From Streptomyces lunaelactis (GTDB lineage Bacteria; Actinomycetota; Actinomycetes; Streptomycetales; Streptomycetaceae), in the NCBI RefSeq assembly GCF_003054555.1, contig NZ_CP026304.1, positions 1,550,001 to 1,614,000 of the forward strand: a stretch of DNA of 64,000 nucleotides. Reading direction: 5' to 3'. Positions 1 to 9,549 of the stretch are shown piece after piece. Each line of letters opens with the position of its first letter. Position 1 is the stretch's first letter. The notes beneath the pieces were generated by a model. It was given only the letters and a program-made list of their open reading frames with translations, was not told the DNA's origin and ran no database searches. Made by a program: the position numbers and the translations under genes.

Positions 1-111
1 GTCCCCGGCTTCGAGGTCCGTGCCGACCTCGGCGATGGTCTCGCCGTCGATCAGGACGTCCTGCGCCTCGCCGCCCAGCACCTTCGCGCCGCGAATAAGG
101 ATCTTGCTCAT
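1..111 (-). CDS. pyrC: dihydroorotase, N-terminal fragment (cut by window edge)
   Basis: Only the first 37 codons are inside the window. They begin MSKILIRGAKVLGGE, the usual first beta-strands of an amidohydrolase-type dihydroorotase; the metal site lies outside the window. Dihydroorotase closes carbamoyl-aspartate to dihydroorotate, the step after aspartate carbamoyltransferase in cytoplasmic pyrimidine synthesis. The ATG lies 2 nt downstream of the pyrB stop, so the two are translationally coupled in a pyrR-pyrB-pyrC operon. The assignment rests on the short N-terminus plus gene order, and both agree. Confidence 0.85.
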   Translation of the reverse strand, partial: MSKILIRGAKVLGGEAQDVLIDGETIAEVGTDLEAGD

Positions 112-113
112 GG

Positions 114-1100
114 TTACTGGTTCTCCTCGGTGCGCGCGGGGGTGGGGCTGACGGCGGGCTCATTGCCGCCCAGAAGCAGATACAGGACGGCCATACGGGT
201 CGAGACGCCGTTGGCGACCTGCTCGACGGCCGTGCAGCGGTCGGAGTCCGCGACCTGCGCGGTGATCTCCATGCCGCGGTTCATCGGGCCGGGGTGCATC
301 ACGATCGCGTGCTCGGGCATCCGGGCCATGCGGTCGCCGTCCAGGCCGTAGCGGCGCGAGTACTCGCGCTCGGTCGGGAAGAAGGCGGCGTTCATCCGCT
401 CGCGCTGCACACGCAGCATCATCACCGCGTCGGACTTCGGCAGCACCTCGTCCAGGTCGTACGACACCTCGCACGGCCAGCTTTCGACGCCGATGGGCAC
501 GAGGGTGGGCGGGGCGACGAGGGTGACCTCGGCGCCGAGGGTGTTCAGCAGCAGGACGTTGGAGCGGGCCACGCGGCTGTGCAGGATGTCGCCGACGATC
601 GTGATCCGGCGGCCTTCCAGGTCACGCCCCAGGCCGGCGTCCGCGCCGACCAGGCGGCGGCGCATCGTGAAGGCGTCGAGCAGTGCCTGGGTGGGGTGCT
701 CGTGCGTGCCGTCGCCGGCGTTGACGACCGCGCCGTCGATCCAGCCCGAGGTGGCGAGCCGGTAGGGAGCGCCGGAGGCGCCGTGCCGGATGACGACGGC
801 GTCCGCGCCCATCGCCTCGAGCGTCAGCGCGGTGTCCTTGAGGGACTCGCCCTTGGAGACCGAGGACCCCTTGGCGGAGAAGTTGATGACATCGGCGGAC
901 AGCCGCTTGGCGGCGGCCTCGAAGGAGATCCTGGTCCGCGTCGAGTCCTCGAAGAAGAGGTTGACGACGGTACGGCCGCGCAGGGTCGGCAGTTTCTTGA
1001 TCGGCCGGTCGGCGACCCGGGCCATCTCTTCGGCGGTGTCGAGGATCAGCACGGCGTCGTCGCGGGTGAGGTCGGCGGCCGAGATGAGGTGACGCTTCAT
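114..1100 (-). CDS. pyrB: aspartate carbamoyltransferase catalytic subunit
   Basis: This 328-residue protein transfers carbamoyl phosphate to aspartate, the committed step of pyrimidine synthesis. The carbamoyl-phosphate site STRTR is at residues 53-57, the SKGES loop with its lysine at about 82-86, HPTQ at 135-138, and HPGPMNRG near the C-terminus. The start is the ATG at 1098-1100, preceded by a GGAG ribosome site about 8 nt away; the open frame runs upstream into pyrR but has no comparable start there. No regulatory chain gene (pyrI) is adjacent, which fits actinobacterial enzymes. It lies 142 nt downstream of pyrR and is probably co-transcribed with it, so it would share PyrR control. Confidence 0.97.
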   Translation of the reverse strand: MKRHLISAADLTRDDAVLILDTAEEMARVADRPIKKLPTLRGRTVVNLFFEDSTRTRISFEAAAKRLSADVINFSAKGSSVSKGESLKDTALTLEAMGADAVVIRHGASGAPYRLATSGWIDGAVVNAGDGTHEHPTQALLDAFTMRRRLVGADAGLGRDLEGRRITIVGDILHSRVARSNVLLLNTLGAEVTLVAPPTLVPIGVESWPCEVSYDLDEVLPKSDAVMMLRVQRERMNAAFFPTEREYSRRYGLDGDRMARMPEHAIVMHPGPMNRGMEITAQVADSDRCTAVEQVANGVSTRMAVLYLLLGGNEPAVSPTPARTEENQ

Positions 1101-1242
1101 CTGGGTGTGCTCCGTTTGTCTGGAGGTCGTGGGTCCGGCCTGCGGCGGAGCCGCTTTGGGATGCGGCGCCGGACAAGCACAGCGGCATGCGGGCGCGCAG
1201 GTGGCACGTCCGTACGGGGATTCGGAGGCGTACGGAGAGGTG

Positions 1243-1860
1243 CTACTGCTCGCCGGCCGGGGCGGTCTCGCTCCCCCAGACTTCGTCCGGGGGGACCCCC
1301 ACCTCGCTTCGCTCGCCGAGCAGCACGGTGTCGCGACCGTCCTCCTCGGCGAGCAGGACCTTGACCGTCTCCCGCAGCGACGTGGGGAGGTTCTTGCCGA
1401 CATAGTCGGCGCGGATGGGGAGTTCGCGGTGGCCGCGGTCGACCAGGACCGCGAGCTGCACGGCGCGCGGCCGGCCGATGTCGCCCAGCGCGTCGAGCGC
1501 GGCGCGGATGGTGCGGCCGGAGAAGAGCACGTCGTCGACGAGGACGACCAGCCGGCCGTCGATGCCGTCACCGGGGATCTCGGTGCGGGCCAGCGTGCGG
1601 GCGGGCCGCATACGCAGGTCGTCGCGGTACATGGTGATGTCGAGGGAGCCGACCGGGATCTTGCGGCCGGTGATCTCTTCGAGCTTGTCGGCGAGCCGGC
1701 GGGCGAGGAAGACACCGCGGGTCGGAATGCCGAGAAGCACCACGTCGTCGGCGCCCTTGGCGCGTTCGACGATCTCGTGGGCGATGCGGGTCAGTACCCG
1801 CGCGATGTCGGGAGCCTCGAGAACGGGGCGGGCGACATCGGAACTGCCTTGCGTGTCCAT
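1243..1860 (-). CDS. pyrR: bifunctional pyr operon regulator / uracil phosphoribosyltransferase
   Basis: PyrR binds pyr mRNA when UMP is abundant and also has uracil phosphoribosyltransferase activity. The 205-residue protein carries the type I phosphoribosyltransferase PRPP loop [13 protein letters not shown] at about residues 105-117 and the LGIPTRG segment near 43-49 typical of PyrR. The ATG at 1858-1860 follows a strong AAGGAGG at about 9 nt. It is the first gene of a pyrR-pyrB-pyrC operon divergent from bldD. A sequence resembling the conserved PyrR-binding RNA lies in its leader and includes the ribosome site, so autogenous translational control is likely. Confidence 0.96.
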   Translation of the reverse strand: MDTQGSSDVARPVLEAPDIARVLTRIAHEIVERAKGADDVVLLGIPTRGVFLARRLADKLEEITGRKIPVGSLDITMYRDDLRMRPARTLARTEIPGDGIDGRLVVLVDDVLFSGRTIRAALDALGDIGRPRAVQLAVLVDRGHRELPIRADYVGKNLPTSLRETVKVLLAEEDGRDTVLLGERSEVGVPPDEVWGSETAPAGEQ

Positions 1861-1870
1861 ATGAAACGGA

Positions 1871-1898
1871 CCTCCTTCTCCGCCTCACGGGACGGATC
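1871..1898 (-). promoter_or_regulatory. candidate PyrR-binding RNA element in the pyrR leader
   Basis: Read on the minus strand the leader contains GATCCGTCCCGTGAGGCGG followed directly by AGAAGGAGG. The UCC-x-GUGAGGC core next to an AAGGAG ribosome site matches the PyrR-binding element as I recall it from Bacillus and actinobacterial pyr leaders. Because the Shine-Dalgarno sequence is part of the element, PyrR binding would be expected to block translation rather than act by attenuation; no terminator hairpin is visible between it and the ATG. The motif is seen; its function is inferred. Confidence 0.7.
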
Positions 1899-1946
1899 TT
1901 AAAGGACGTCGAAATTGCGCCACCCACGTTACCAGGGCCTTGCGCG

Positions 1947-1982
1947 GCCCCTTGTACCGCCCCTTGTACCGCCCCTTGTCCG
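1947..1982. repeat. three tandem 12-bp direct repeats between pyrR and bldD
   Basis: The unit GCCCCTTGTACC occurs twice exactly (1947-1958, 1959-1970) and a third time as GCCCCTTGTCCG (1971-1982). The array lies 86-122 bp upstream of the pyrR start. It sits just upstream of a possible minus-strand -10 TAACGT (1926-1931) that has no obvious -35. Direct repeats in helical phase ahead of a weak promoter can be an activator site, but no binding protein can be named. Confidence 0.75.
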
Positions 1983-2014
1983 GCCCGGGCAGAGACCGGT
2001 GTGGACCATTCGGC

Positions 2015-2044
2015 TTGACGCATCCAAGTAACGCTGCGTAACCT
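2015..2044 (+). promoter_or_regulatory. probable bldD promoter
   Basis: TTGACG (2015-2020) and TAACCT (2039-2044) are separated by 18 bp and would start transcription near 2051, about 54 nt before the bldD ATG. The -35 matches the vegetative consensus at 5 of 6 positions; the -10 is weak. The -10 touches the candidate BldD operator, which fits the known autorepression of bldD. Confidence 0.5.
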
Positions 2045-2056
2045 CACAGTGAGTTA
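2044..2056. promoter_or_regulatory. candidate BldD operator at its own promoter
   Basis: TCACAGTGAGTTA fits the BldD pseudo-palindrome TnACnCwGnGTnA at 8 of 9 specified positions. It lies in a wider interrupted inverted repeat, GTAACCTCAC-A-GTGAGTTAC. It overlaps the end of the -10 and the expected transcription start of bldD. BldD of S. coelicolor is known to repress its own gene. Confidence 0.6.
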
Positions 2057-2104
2057 CCAGCCGCGCGGCGGAGCCGCACGTTGTCACAGCGTCCGGGGAG
2101 CTAT

Positions 2105-2605
2105 ATGTCCAGCGAATACGCAAAGCAGCTCGGGGCCAAGCTCCGCGCCATCCGCACCCAGCAGGGACTTTCCCTCCACGGCGTGGAAGAGAAGTCCCAG
2201 GGCCGCTGGAAGGCCGTAGTGGTCGGGTCGTACGAACGCGGTGACCGTGCCGTCACCGTGCAGCGCCTCGCCGAGCTGGCGGACTTCTACGGCGTCCCGG
2301 TGCAGGAACTGCTTCCGGGCACCACGCCGGGCGGGGCCGCCGAGCCGCCGCCGAAGCTCGTCCTGGACCTGGAGCGCCTGGCCCATGTGCCGCAGGAGAA
2401 GGCAGGTCCGCTCCAGCGGTATGCCGCCACGATCCAGTCCCAGCGGGGCGACTACAACGGCAAGGTGCTGTCGATCCGTCAGGACGACCTGCGCACGCTG
2501 GCCGTGATCTACGACCAGTCGCCGTCGGTTCTGACCGAGCAGCTCATCAGCTGGGGCGTCCTCGACGCGGACGCGCGGCGCGCGGTCGCCCACGACGAGG
2601 GCTGA
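2105..2605 (+). CDS. bldD: developmental master regulator BldD
   Basis: BldD is the dimeric repressor that holds Streptomyces in vegetative growth. Tetrameric c-di-GMP binds its C-terminal domain and glues two protomers together on DNA. The 166-residue product has an XRE-type helix-turn-helix at about residues 8-70. The c-di-GMP signature RGD-x8-RQDD is intact, with R114, D116, R125 and D128. The start is the ATG at 2105, 4 nt after GGGGAG; an upstream in-frame start at 2081 would add eight residues and lacks a ribosome site. It is transcribed alone, divergent from pyrR, and ends at a strong hairpin (2654-2688). Confidence 0.98.
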   Translation: MSSEYAKQLGAKLRAIRTQQGLSLHGVEEKSQGRWKAVVVGSYERGDRAVTVQRLAELADFYGVPVQELLPGTTPGGAAEPPPKLVLDLERLAHVPQEKAGPLQRYAATIQSQRGDYNGKVLSIRQDDLRTLAVIYDQSPSVLTEQLISWGVLDADARRAVAHDEG

Positions 2606-2653
2606 CGCCACTTCAGGAGAAACGTCACGTCGCCGTCACCTCGGCGTCATGTC

Positions 2654-2688
2654 GGAGGGCGAACCCGGCTGTTCCGGGTTCGCCCTCC
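2654..2688 (+). terminator. hairpin terminator after bldD
   Basis: A perfect 15-bp inverted repeat (2654-2668 with 2674-2688) encloses a 5-nt loop, 48 bp after the bldD stop. There is no U-run, as is usual in high-GC actinobacteria. Confidence 0.8.
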
Positions 2689-2720
2689 GCTGCGTTTCTC
2701 CGGGGACGCCCTTCAGACGT

Positions 2721-2745
2721 GTCCGGGGTTCGGGGCGGAGCCCCG
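2721..2745. repeat. GC-rich intergenic repeat, copy 1
   Basis: The core GTCCGGGG-TT-CGGGGCGGAGCCCC belongs to a family seen four times in this window (2721, 23629, 40631, 50459), always near gene 3' ends. Similar CGGGGCTCCGCCCCGG elements are common between Streptomyces genes. This copy lies between the bldD and nusB terminators. Confidence 0.6.
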
Positions 2746-2762
2746 ACGGGGCGGCCAGGACA

Positions 2763-2815
2763 TGCACCAGGCCCGAAGCCCAGGACTGTTCGTCCTGGGC
2801 TTCGGGCCTGGTGCA
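2763..2815 (-). terminator. strong hairpin at the 3' end of the nusB operon
   Basis: A perfect 24-bp inverted repeat (2763-2786 with 2792-2815) has a 5-nt loop. It starts 18 bp past the nusB stop. With the bldD hairpin 75 bp away it separates two converging transcription units, and it could act in both directions. Confidence 0.85.
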
Positions 2816-2832
2816 GCCGTCCGGCTGCCCGG

Positions 2833-3267
2833 TCAGTCGCGGTCGCGCCGCAGACTCGGCTTGAGGTCCTTGAAGCGGCCCAGCAGGCCGTTCACGAACG
2901 ACGGGGACTCATCGGTGGAGAACTCCTTGGCGAGTTGCACCGCCTCGTCGATCACCACCGCGTCCGGGGTCTCGTCGACCCACACCAGCTCGTACGCACC
3001 GAGCCGGATGATGTTCCGGTCGACAACCGGCATCCGGTCGATCGTCCAGCCGACGGCGTAGGTGGCGATGAGGTCGTCGATCCGGTCCGCGTACTGCGCG
3101 TACCCCTCGACGAGCTCCATGGTGTACTCGCCGACCGGCGGCTGCCGGTCGTCGCTCCGCGCGTGCCGCACCCAGTCCGCGAGGACCGTCTGCACGGACG
3201 CCCCGCGCTGGTCGGCCTCGAAGAGGATCTGGAAGGCCCGCTTACGGGCCTTGTTCCGGGCAGCCAC
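2833..3267 (-). CDS. nusB: transcription antitermination factor NusB
   Basis: NusB pairs with ribosomal protein S10 (NusE) on boxA RNA to support rRNA antitermination. The 144-residue protein is all-helical, begins with the basic ARNKARKRAFQILFEAD motif and ends with the family's FVNGLLGRF segment at about residues 125-133. Translation starts at GTG (3265-3267), only 2 nt after the efp stop, so it is coupled to efp. It is the last gene of the minus-strand aro-pepQ-efp run and is followed by a 24-bp hairpin. Confidence 0.96.
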   Translation of the reverse strand: MAARNKARKRAFQILFEADQRGASVQTVLADWVRHARSDDRQPPVGEYTMELVEGYAQYADRIDDLIATYAVGWTIDRMPVVDRNIIRLGAYELVWVDETPDAVVIDEAVQLAKEFSTDESPSFVNGLLGRFKDLKPSLRRDRD

Positions 3268-3269
3268 GG

Positions 3270-3836
3270 TTAGCTGTTCACCCGGCCGAGGTACTCACCG
3301 GAGCGGGTGTCGACCTTGATCTTCTCACCGGTGGTGATGAAGAGCGGAACACCGATCTCGTAGCCGGTCTCCAGCGTTGCGGGCTTGGAGCCGCCGGTGG
3401 AGCGGTCGCCCTGGACACCCGGGTCGGTGTGCTGGATGGTCAGCTCGACGGCGGCGGGCAGCTCGACGTAGAGCACCTCGCCCTCGTGCTGGGCGACCGA
3501 GGCGGTGAAGCCCTCGATCAGGAAGTTGGCGGCGTCACCGACGGACTTGCGGTCGACCATGAGCTGGTCGAACGTCGACATGTCCATGAAGACGAAGTAC
3601 TCGCCGTCCATGTACGAGAACTGCATGTCGCGGCGGTCGACGGTGGCCGTCTCGACCTTCACGCCGGCGTTGAACGTCTTGTCGACGACCTTGCCGGACA
3701 GCACGTTCTTGAGCTTGGTGCGCACGAAGGCAGGGCCCTTGCCGGGCTTGACGTGCTGGAACTCGACGACGGACCAGAGCTGGCCTCCGTCGAGCTTGAG
3801 CACCAGGCCGTTCTTGAGGTCGTTCGTGGAAGCCAC
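3270..3836 (-). CDS. efp: elongation factor P
   Basis: EF-P enters the ribosomal E site and speeds peptide-bond formation at polyproline stretches. The 188 residues give the usual KOW-like N-domain and two OB domains. The tip loop reads KPGKGPAF with lysine 33 at the apex. The palindromic PGKGP loop is the actinobacterial type reported to work without lysine modification, and no modification genes (epmA or ymfI type) are nearby. The start is GTG with AGGAG about 11 nt upstream. Neighbours include several proline-rich proteins (5075-6028, rel, SecD) that would be plausible clients. Confidence 0.97.
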   Translation of the reverse strand: MASTNDLKNGLVLKLDGGQLWSVVEFQHVKPGKGPAFVRTKLKNVLSGKVVDKTFNAGVKVETATVDRRDMQFSYMDGEYFVFMDMSTFDQLMVDRKSVGDAANFLIEGFTASVAQHEGEVLYVELPAAVELTIQHTDPGVQGDRSTGGSKPATLETGYEIGVPLFITTGEKIKVDTRSGEYLGRVNS

Positions 3837-3887
3837 GGTTGCGGAATCTCCTGGACTGAAGCTGGTGGGACCGCGAAGGCGTACGCG

Positions 3888-4994
3888 CTACAGCGCGAGA
3901 AGCTCCTTGGTCGTAATGGTGAGTAGCTCGGGTCCGCCGTCCGCCTCCTGGCGCACGACGAGCGTGTCATCGATCCGGACCCCGCCCCGGCCCGGGAGGT
4001 GAACCCCCGGTTCGACGGTGACCGGCACACAAGCGTCCAGTTTACCCATGGCCGCAGGCGCCAGCTGCGGGTCCTCGTCGATTTCGAGCCCGACGCCGTG
4101 CCCGGTGAGCGGCGCGACGCCCTCTCCATGGCCTGCGGCGTCCAGGATCTGGCGGGTCGCGTGGTCCACATCGCGGTACGCGGCGCCAGGTGCGAGAGAC
4201 TCCCGCCCGGCCCGCTGAGCGGCGAAGACGAGGTCGTACAGCTCGATCTGCCAGTCGGCCGGAGTCGTCCCGATGACAAACGTACGGCCGATCTCGCAGC
4301 GGTAGCCGCGATAGTTGGCGCCGACGCAGACGGAGAGGAAATCACCCTCCTCGACCCGGCGGTCGGAGGGCCGGTGGCCGCCTTGGCCCGAGTTCGGGCC
4401 GGTCGCGACCGAGGTCGCGAAGGCGGGGCCGTCGGCGCCGTGGTCGACGAGCCTGCGCTCCAGCTCCAGCGCGAGATGCCGCTCGGTGCGGCCCACCAGG
4501 ATCGACTCCAGCAGTTCGCCGAGGGCCTGGTCGGCGATCTCCGCCGCGATCCGCATGCAGGCGATCTCCTCCTCGTCCTTGACGAGCCGCTGCTGCTCGA
4601 CGGCGAGACCGAGGTCGGCGAGGTACAGCCGGGGCGCCACCGAGCCCACCGCACGGTGCCGGGCGACCGTCAGATGGTGTTCCTCGACGGCGAGCGACTC
4701 CACGCCGGCCGTCCTGGCCAGCTCGGCGGCCGCGACCGCCGGATCGCCGGCCGAGCTCGGCAGCACGGTCAGCCGCAGCTGTTCGTCGGGGCGGCCGTCG
4801 GCGGGATCGCCGGTGGGCGTACGGGGGCAGAGCAGGACATCCTCGCCCGGACCGAGCAGCAGTACGGCGCCGGGCGGCGCGCCACCGGCGAGATAGCGGA
4901 CGTTGGCGGGGCGGGAGACCAGGACCCCGGCACTCCCGGTCGCCGCGCACCGGTCGCGCAGCCGGCCACGGCGGACACCGAACACCTCTGACAT
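3888..4994 (-). CDS. M24 (prolidase/aminopeptidase P)-like protein with altered metal site
   Basis: A 368-residue protein with a creatinase-type N-domain (about 10-130) and a pita-bread M24 domain (about 145-360). The five canonical metal ligands D, D, H, E, E align here with C223, E234, H299, E328 and D342, and the second conserved His aligns with D306. Only two of five ligands are unchanged, so metal binding and Xaa-Pro cleavage are doubtful. The protein may be a relic, use a different metal, or bind rather than cut substrates. The position beside efp is that of pepQ in mycobacteria. The start is the ATG at 4992-4994. The fold is clear; activity is inferred to be changed. Confidence 0.85.
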   Translation of the reverse strand: MSEVFGVRRGRLRDRCAATGSAGVLVSRPANVRYLAGGAPPGAVLLLGPGEDVLLCPRTPTGDPADGRPDEQLRLTVLPSSAGDPAVAAAELARTAGVESLAVEEHHLTVARHRAVGSVAPRLYLADLGLAVEQQRLVKDEEEIACMRIAAEIADQALGELLESILVGRTERHLALELERRLVDHGADGPAFATSVATGPNSGQGGHRPSDRRVEEGDFLSVCVGANYRGYRCEIGRTFVIGTTPADWQIELYDLVFAAQRAGRESLAPGAAYRDVDHATRQILDAAGHGEGVAPLTGHGVGLEIDEDPQLAPAAMGKLDACVPVTVEPGVHLPGRGGVRIDDTLVVRQEADGGPELLTITTKELLAL

Positions 4995-5074
4995 GCTCCG
5001 AGCGTACGAGCGGGAGCACGGCACGGCCTGGTCAGCGCGTCCGACCGGGGGTGGGCACGCGAGTGGGCGGCGGC

Positions 5075-6028
5075 CTACCAGCTCGGCGGGCTGGCGATCG
5101 AGCGGGCGAGTACGTCGTCGAGGACCCGCGCCGTGGTCTCCACGTCGTACTTGGAGTTGTCGATGATCGGCAGTCCTGAGCCGTACCAGCCGGCCATCCG
5201 GCCGTGGATGCTGGCGACTTCCTCGTCCGAGAGGCGGCGGTTGCCGCTGCGCTCGGCGTTGCGCTCCAGCACGATCTCGAGGCCGGGGAGCAGGACGACG
5301 GGCAGCAGACCGGGGCCGACATGGCGCTTCCAGCCGCCGAGCCCGACGACGGGACGGTCCGGGAAGACCGCGTCGTCGAGGATGCAGGAGATCCCGTTGG
5401 CCAGGAAATTGCGGGCGGCGAAGCCGCAGGTGCGGCGTGCGAGGCGGTACTGGGCCTCGGAGTGGTCGTTCCAGCCGGACTGGGGGTCGGCGAAGCCGGA
5501 GTGGACCCATTCGCGCACGTCGTCGAGGCTGATGTGCGCGGTGGGGACGCGACGGCCGGCTGCCCAGTGACGGGCCACGGTCGTCTTCCCGGCGCCCGCC
5601 GGGCCGATCAGCAGGACGGCGAGAGTGGTGGCACCGGTGCCGCCGCCCGCCTGCGGCGGCGCGGGTATGGGAACCGGACCGCCGGGCGGCAGCTGGATGT
5701 GCCCCGTCGTCTCGCGGGAGGGCGGCACGGAGGCGTGCTGGGAGGCGGGAGCCGTCCAGCCGAGGGCGGGAGGCTGCCCCTGGCGCGGCGGCGCCCCGGG
5801 CGGAGGCCCGGCGGGAGCACGGTGCGGAGGACCCGCGGGAGGTCCGGAGGGAGCACCGGGCGGCGCGCCGGACGGAGCGGCAGGCGGCGGAGGACCAGCA
5901 GGGGCCGCGGGCGGTGGAGGACCTGCGGGCGGTCCGGGCAGAGGCCCCGGGTGCTGGGCGCTGTGCGTCCATCCGGCCGGTCCGTGCCCCGGTCCGTGGG
6001 GCGGCGGAGCCCCCACTGCGTGCTGCAT
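5075..6028 (-). CDS. proline-rich protein with zeta/kinase-like P-loop domain
   Basis: Two parts are visible in 317 residues. Residues 7-125 are low-complexity Pro/Gly/Ala with many PPG and APSG runs. Residues 135-317 form a P-loop NTPase with Walker A GPAGAGKT at 142-149, an ISLDD segment near 166-170 and an RN...SGNRR lid-like segment. This resembles AAA_33 / zeta-toxin-like small-molecule kinases; the substrate is unknown and no antitoxin is beside it. ATG 6028 is preferred because GGAG lies 9 nt upstream; an open frame continues to a TTG at 6167-6169 without a ribosome site. It is 149 nt downstream of aroQ. Confidence 0.7.
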   Translation of the reverse strand: MQHAVGAPPPHGPGHGPAGWTHSAQHPGPLPGPPAGPPPPAAPAGPPPPAAPSGAPPGAPSGPPAGPPHRAPAGPPPGAPPRQGQPPALGWTAPASQHASVPPSRETTGHIQLPPGGPVPIPAPPQAGGGTGATTLAVLLIGPAGAGKTTVARHWAAGRRVPTAHISLDDVREWVHSGFADPQSGWNDHSEAQYRLARRTCGFAARNFLANGISCILDDAVFPDRPVVGLGGWKRHVGPGLLPVVLLPGLEIVLERNAERSGNRRLSDEEVASIHGRMAGWYGSGLPIIDNSKYDVETTARVLDDVLARSIASPPSW

Positions 6029-6177
6029 CCGGTGCCACTCCGTCTCGTACGACTGACGCTGGTCAAGCGGCAGCTCGGCTGCCCTGCTACCGAACGGTAC
6101 CTCTCCCGGCCACCGCTGGGAGGTGCCCCCTCCGGCCGCCACAGTGAGAACGGCCGGAGACGGCCCCAAGTGCCCTG

Positions 6178-8214
<2,037 letters not shown>

Positions 8215-8218
<4 letters not shown>

Positions 8219-9399
8219 CGGATCTGGAGGTTGTCGAGGAAGGACTGCACATTGCGGCGGGTCTCGGAGACGCTGTCGCCGCCGAACTTCTCCCCCACCG
8301 CGTCCGCCAGGACCAGCGCGACCATCGCCTCGGCCACGATCCCGGCGGCCGGCACGGCACACACGTCGGACCGCTGGTGGTGCGCCGCCGCGACCTCGCC
8401 CGTGGCCACGTCGACGGTGGCCAGCGCTCGCGGCACCGTCGCGATCGGCTTCATCGCCGCGCGAACCCGCAGCAGCTCACCGGTCGACATGCCGCCCTCC
8501 GTGCCGCCGGAGCGGCCCGACGTGCGGCGGATCCCGGCCTCGGTCGGCACGATCTCGTCGTGCGCCTGCGACCCCGGCACGCGCGCCAGCTCGAAGCCGT
8601 CGCCGACCTCGACACCCTTGATGGCCTGGATCCCCATCAGCGCGGCCGCGAGACGGGCATCGAGGCGGCGGTCCCAGTGGACATGCGAGCCGAGACCGAC
8701 GGGCACGCCGTACGCGAGCACCTCGACGACACCACCGAGGGTGTCGCCGTCCCTGTGGGCCTGGTCGATCTCCGCGACCATCGCCTTCGACGCATCGGCG
8801 TCCAGGCAGCGCACGGGGTCCGCATCCAGCTTCGCCTCATCGGCGGGGGCCGGGTACACGCCGTACGGGGCCTTCGCCGACGCCAGCTCCACCACGTGGG
8901 AGACGATCTCGATGCCCGCCGTCTCCTTGAGGTACGAGCGGGCGACCGCGCCGAGCGCGACACGTGCCGCGGTCTCGCGGGCGCTGGCGCGCTCCAGGAT
9001 CGGCCGGGCCTCGTCGAGTGCGTACTTCTGCATGCCCGCCAGGTCCGCGTGGCCGGGCCGCGGCCGGGTCAGCGGCGCGTTACGGGCCAGCTGCGCGAGC
9101 TCGTCCGGATCGACGGGGTCGGCCGCCATGACCTTGTCCCACTTCGGCCACTCGGTGTTGCCCACCATGACCGCGACCGGCGATCCCATGGTCAGCCCGT
9201 GGCGCACGCCGCCGAGGAAGGTCACCTCGTCGCGCTCGAACTTCATCCGCGCACCGCGCCCATAACCGAGCCGCCGCCGGGCGAGGTGGTCCGCCACCAT
9301 CTCCGTCGTGATCGGTACACCGGCGGGAAGACCCTCCAGAGTCGCCACCAGTGCGGGTCCGTGAGACTCCCCCGCCGTCAGCCAACGCAACCTGCTCAA
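8215..9399 (-). CDS. aroC: chorismate synthase
   Basis: AroC removes phosphate from EPSP to give chorismate, using reduced FMN as cofactor. The 394 residues include the N-terminal [12 protein letters not shown] motif, the GRGARMKFE region, [12 protein letters not shown] near 125-140 and the [11 protein letters not shown] helix. The start is TTG (9397-9399) with an AGGAGGAG ribosome site 7 nt upstream, which makes the rare start convincing. It heads the aroC-aroK-aroB-aroQ operon. The 150-bp gap to aroE (9400-9549) holds the promoter space and no gene. Confidence 0.97.
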
Positions 9400-9549
9400 C
9401 GGTGCTCCTCCTGCTCGCGCCTGGAACTGCGACGGCGCGACCGGGTGCGCGGCCCTGGCCCGCCTACCCCGATCCTCCCACGACCGGGGCCGTGACCCGA
9501 TCTCCGGTCCAGGAACCGGACGGTCGGTCCCGGGCACAGAAGACAGGCC

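Noticed and set aside
5075..6028. Toxin-antitoxin module based on the zeta-like P-loop
   Set aside because: No small antitoxin gene overlaps or adjoins it. The protein is embedded in a housekeeping run with a long proline tail, unlike zeta toxins.
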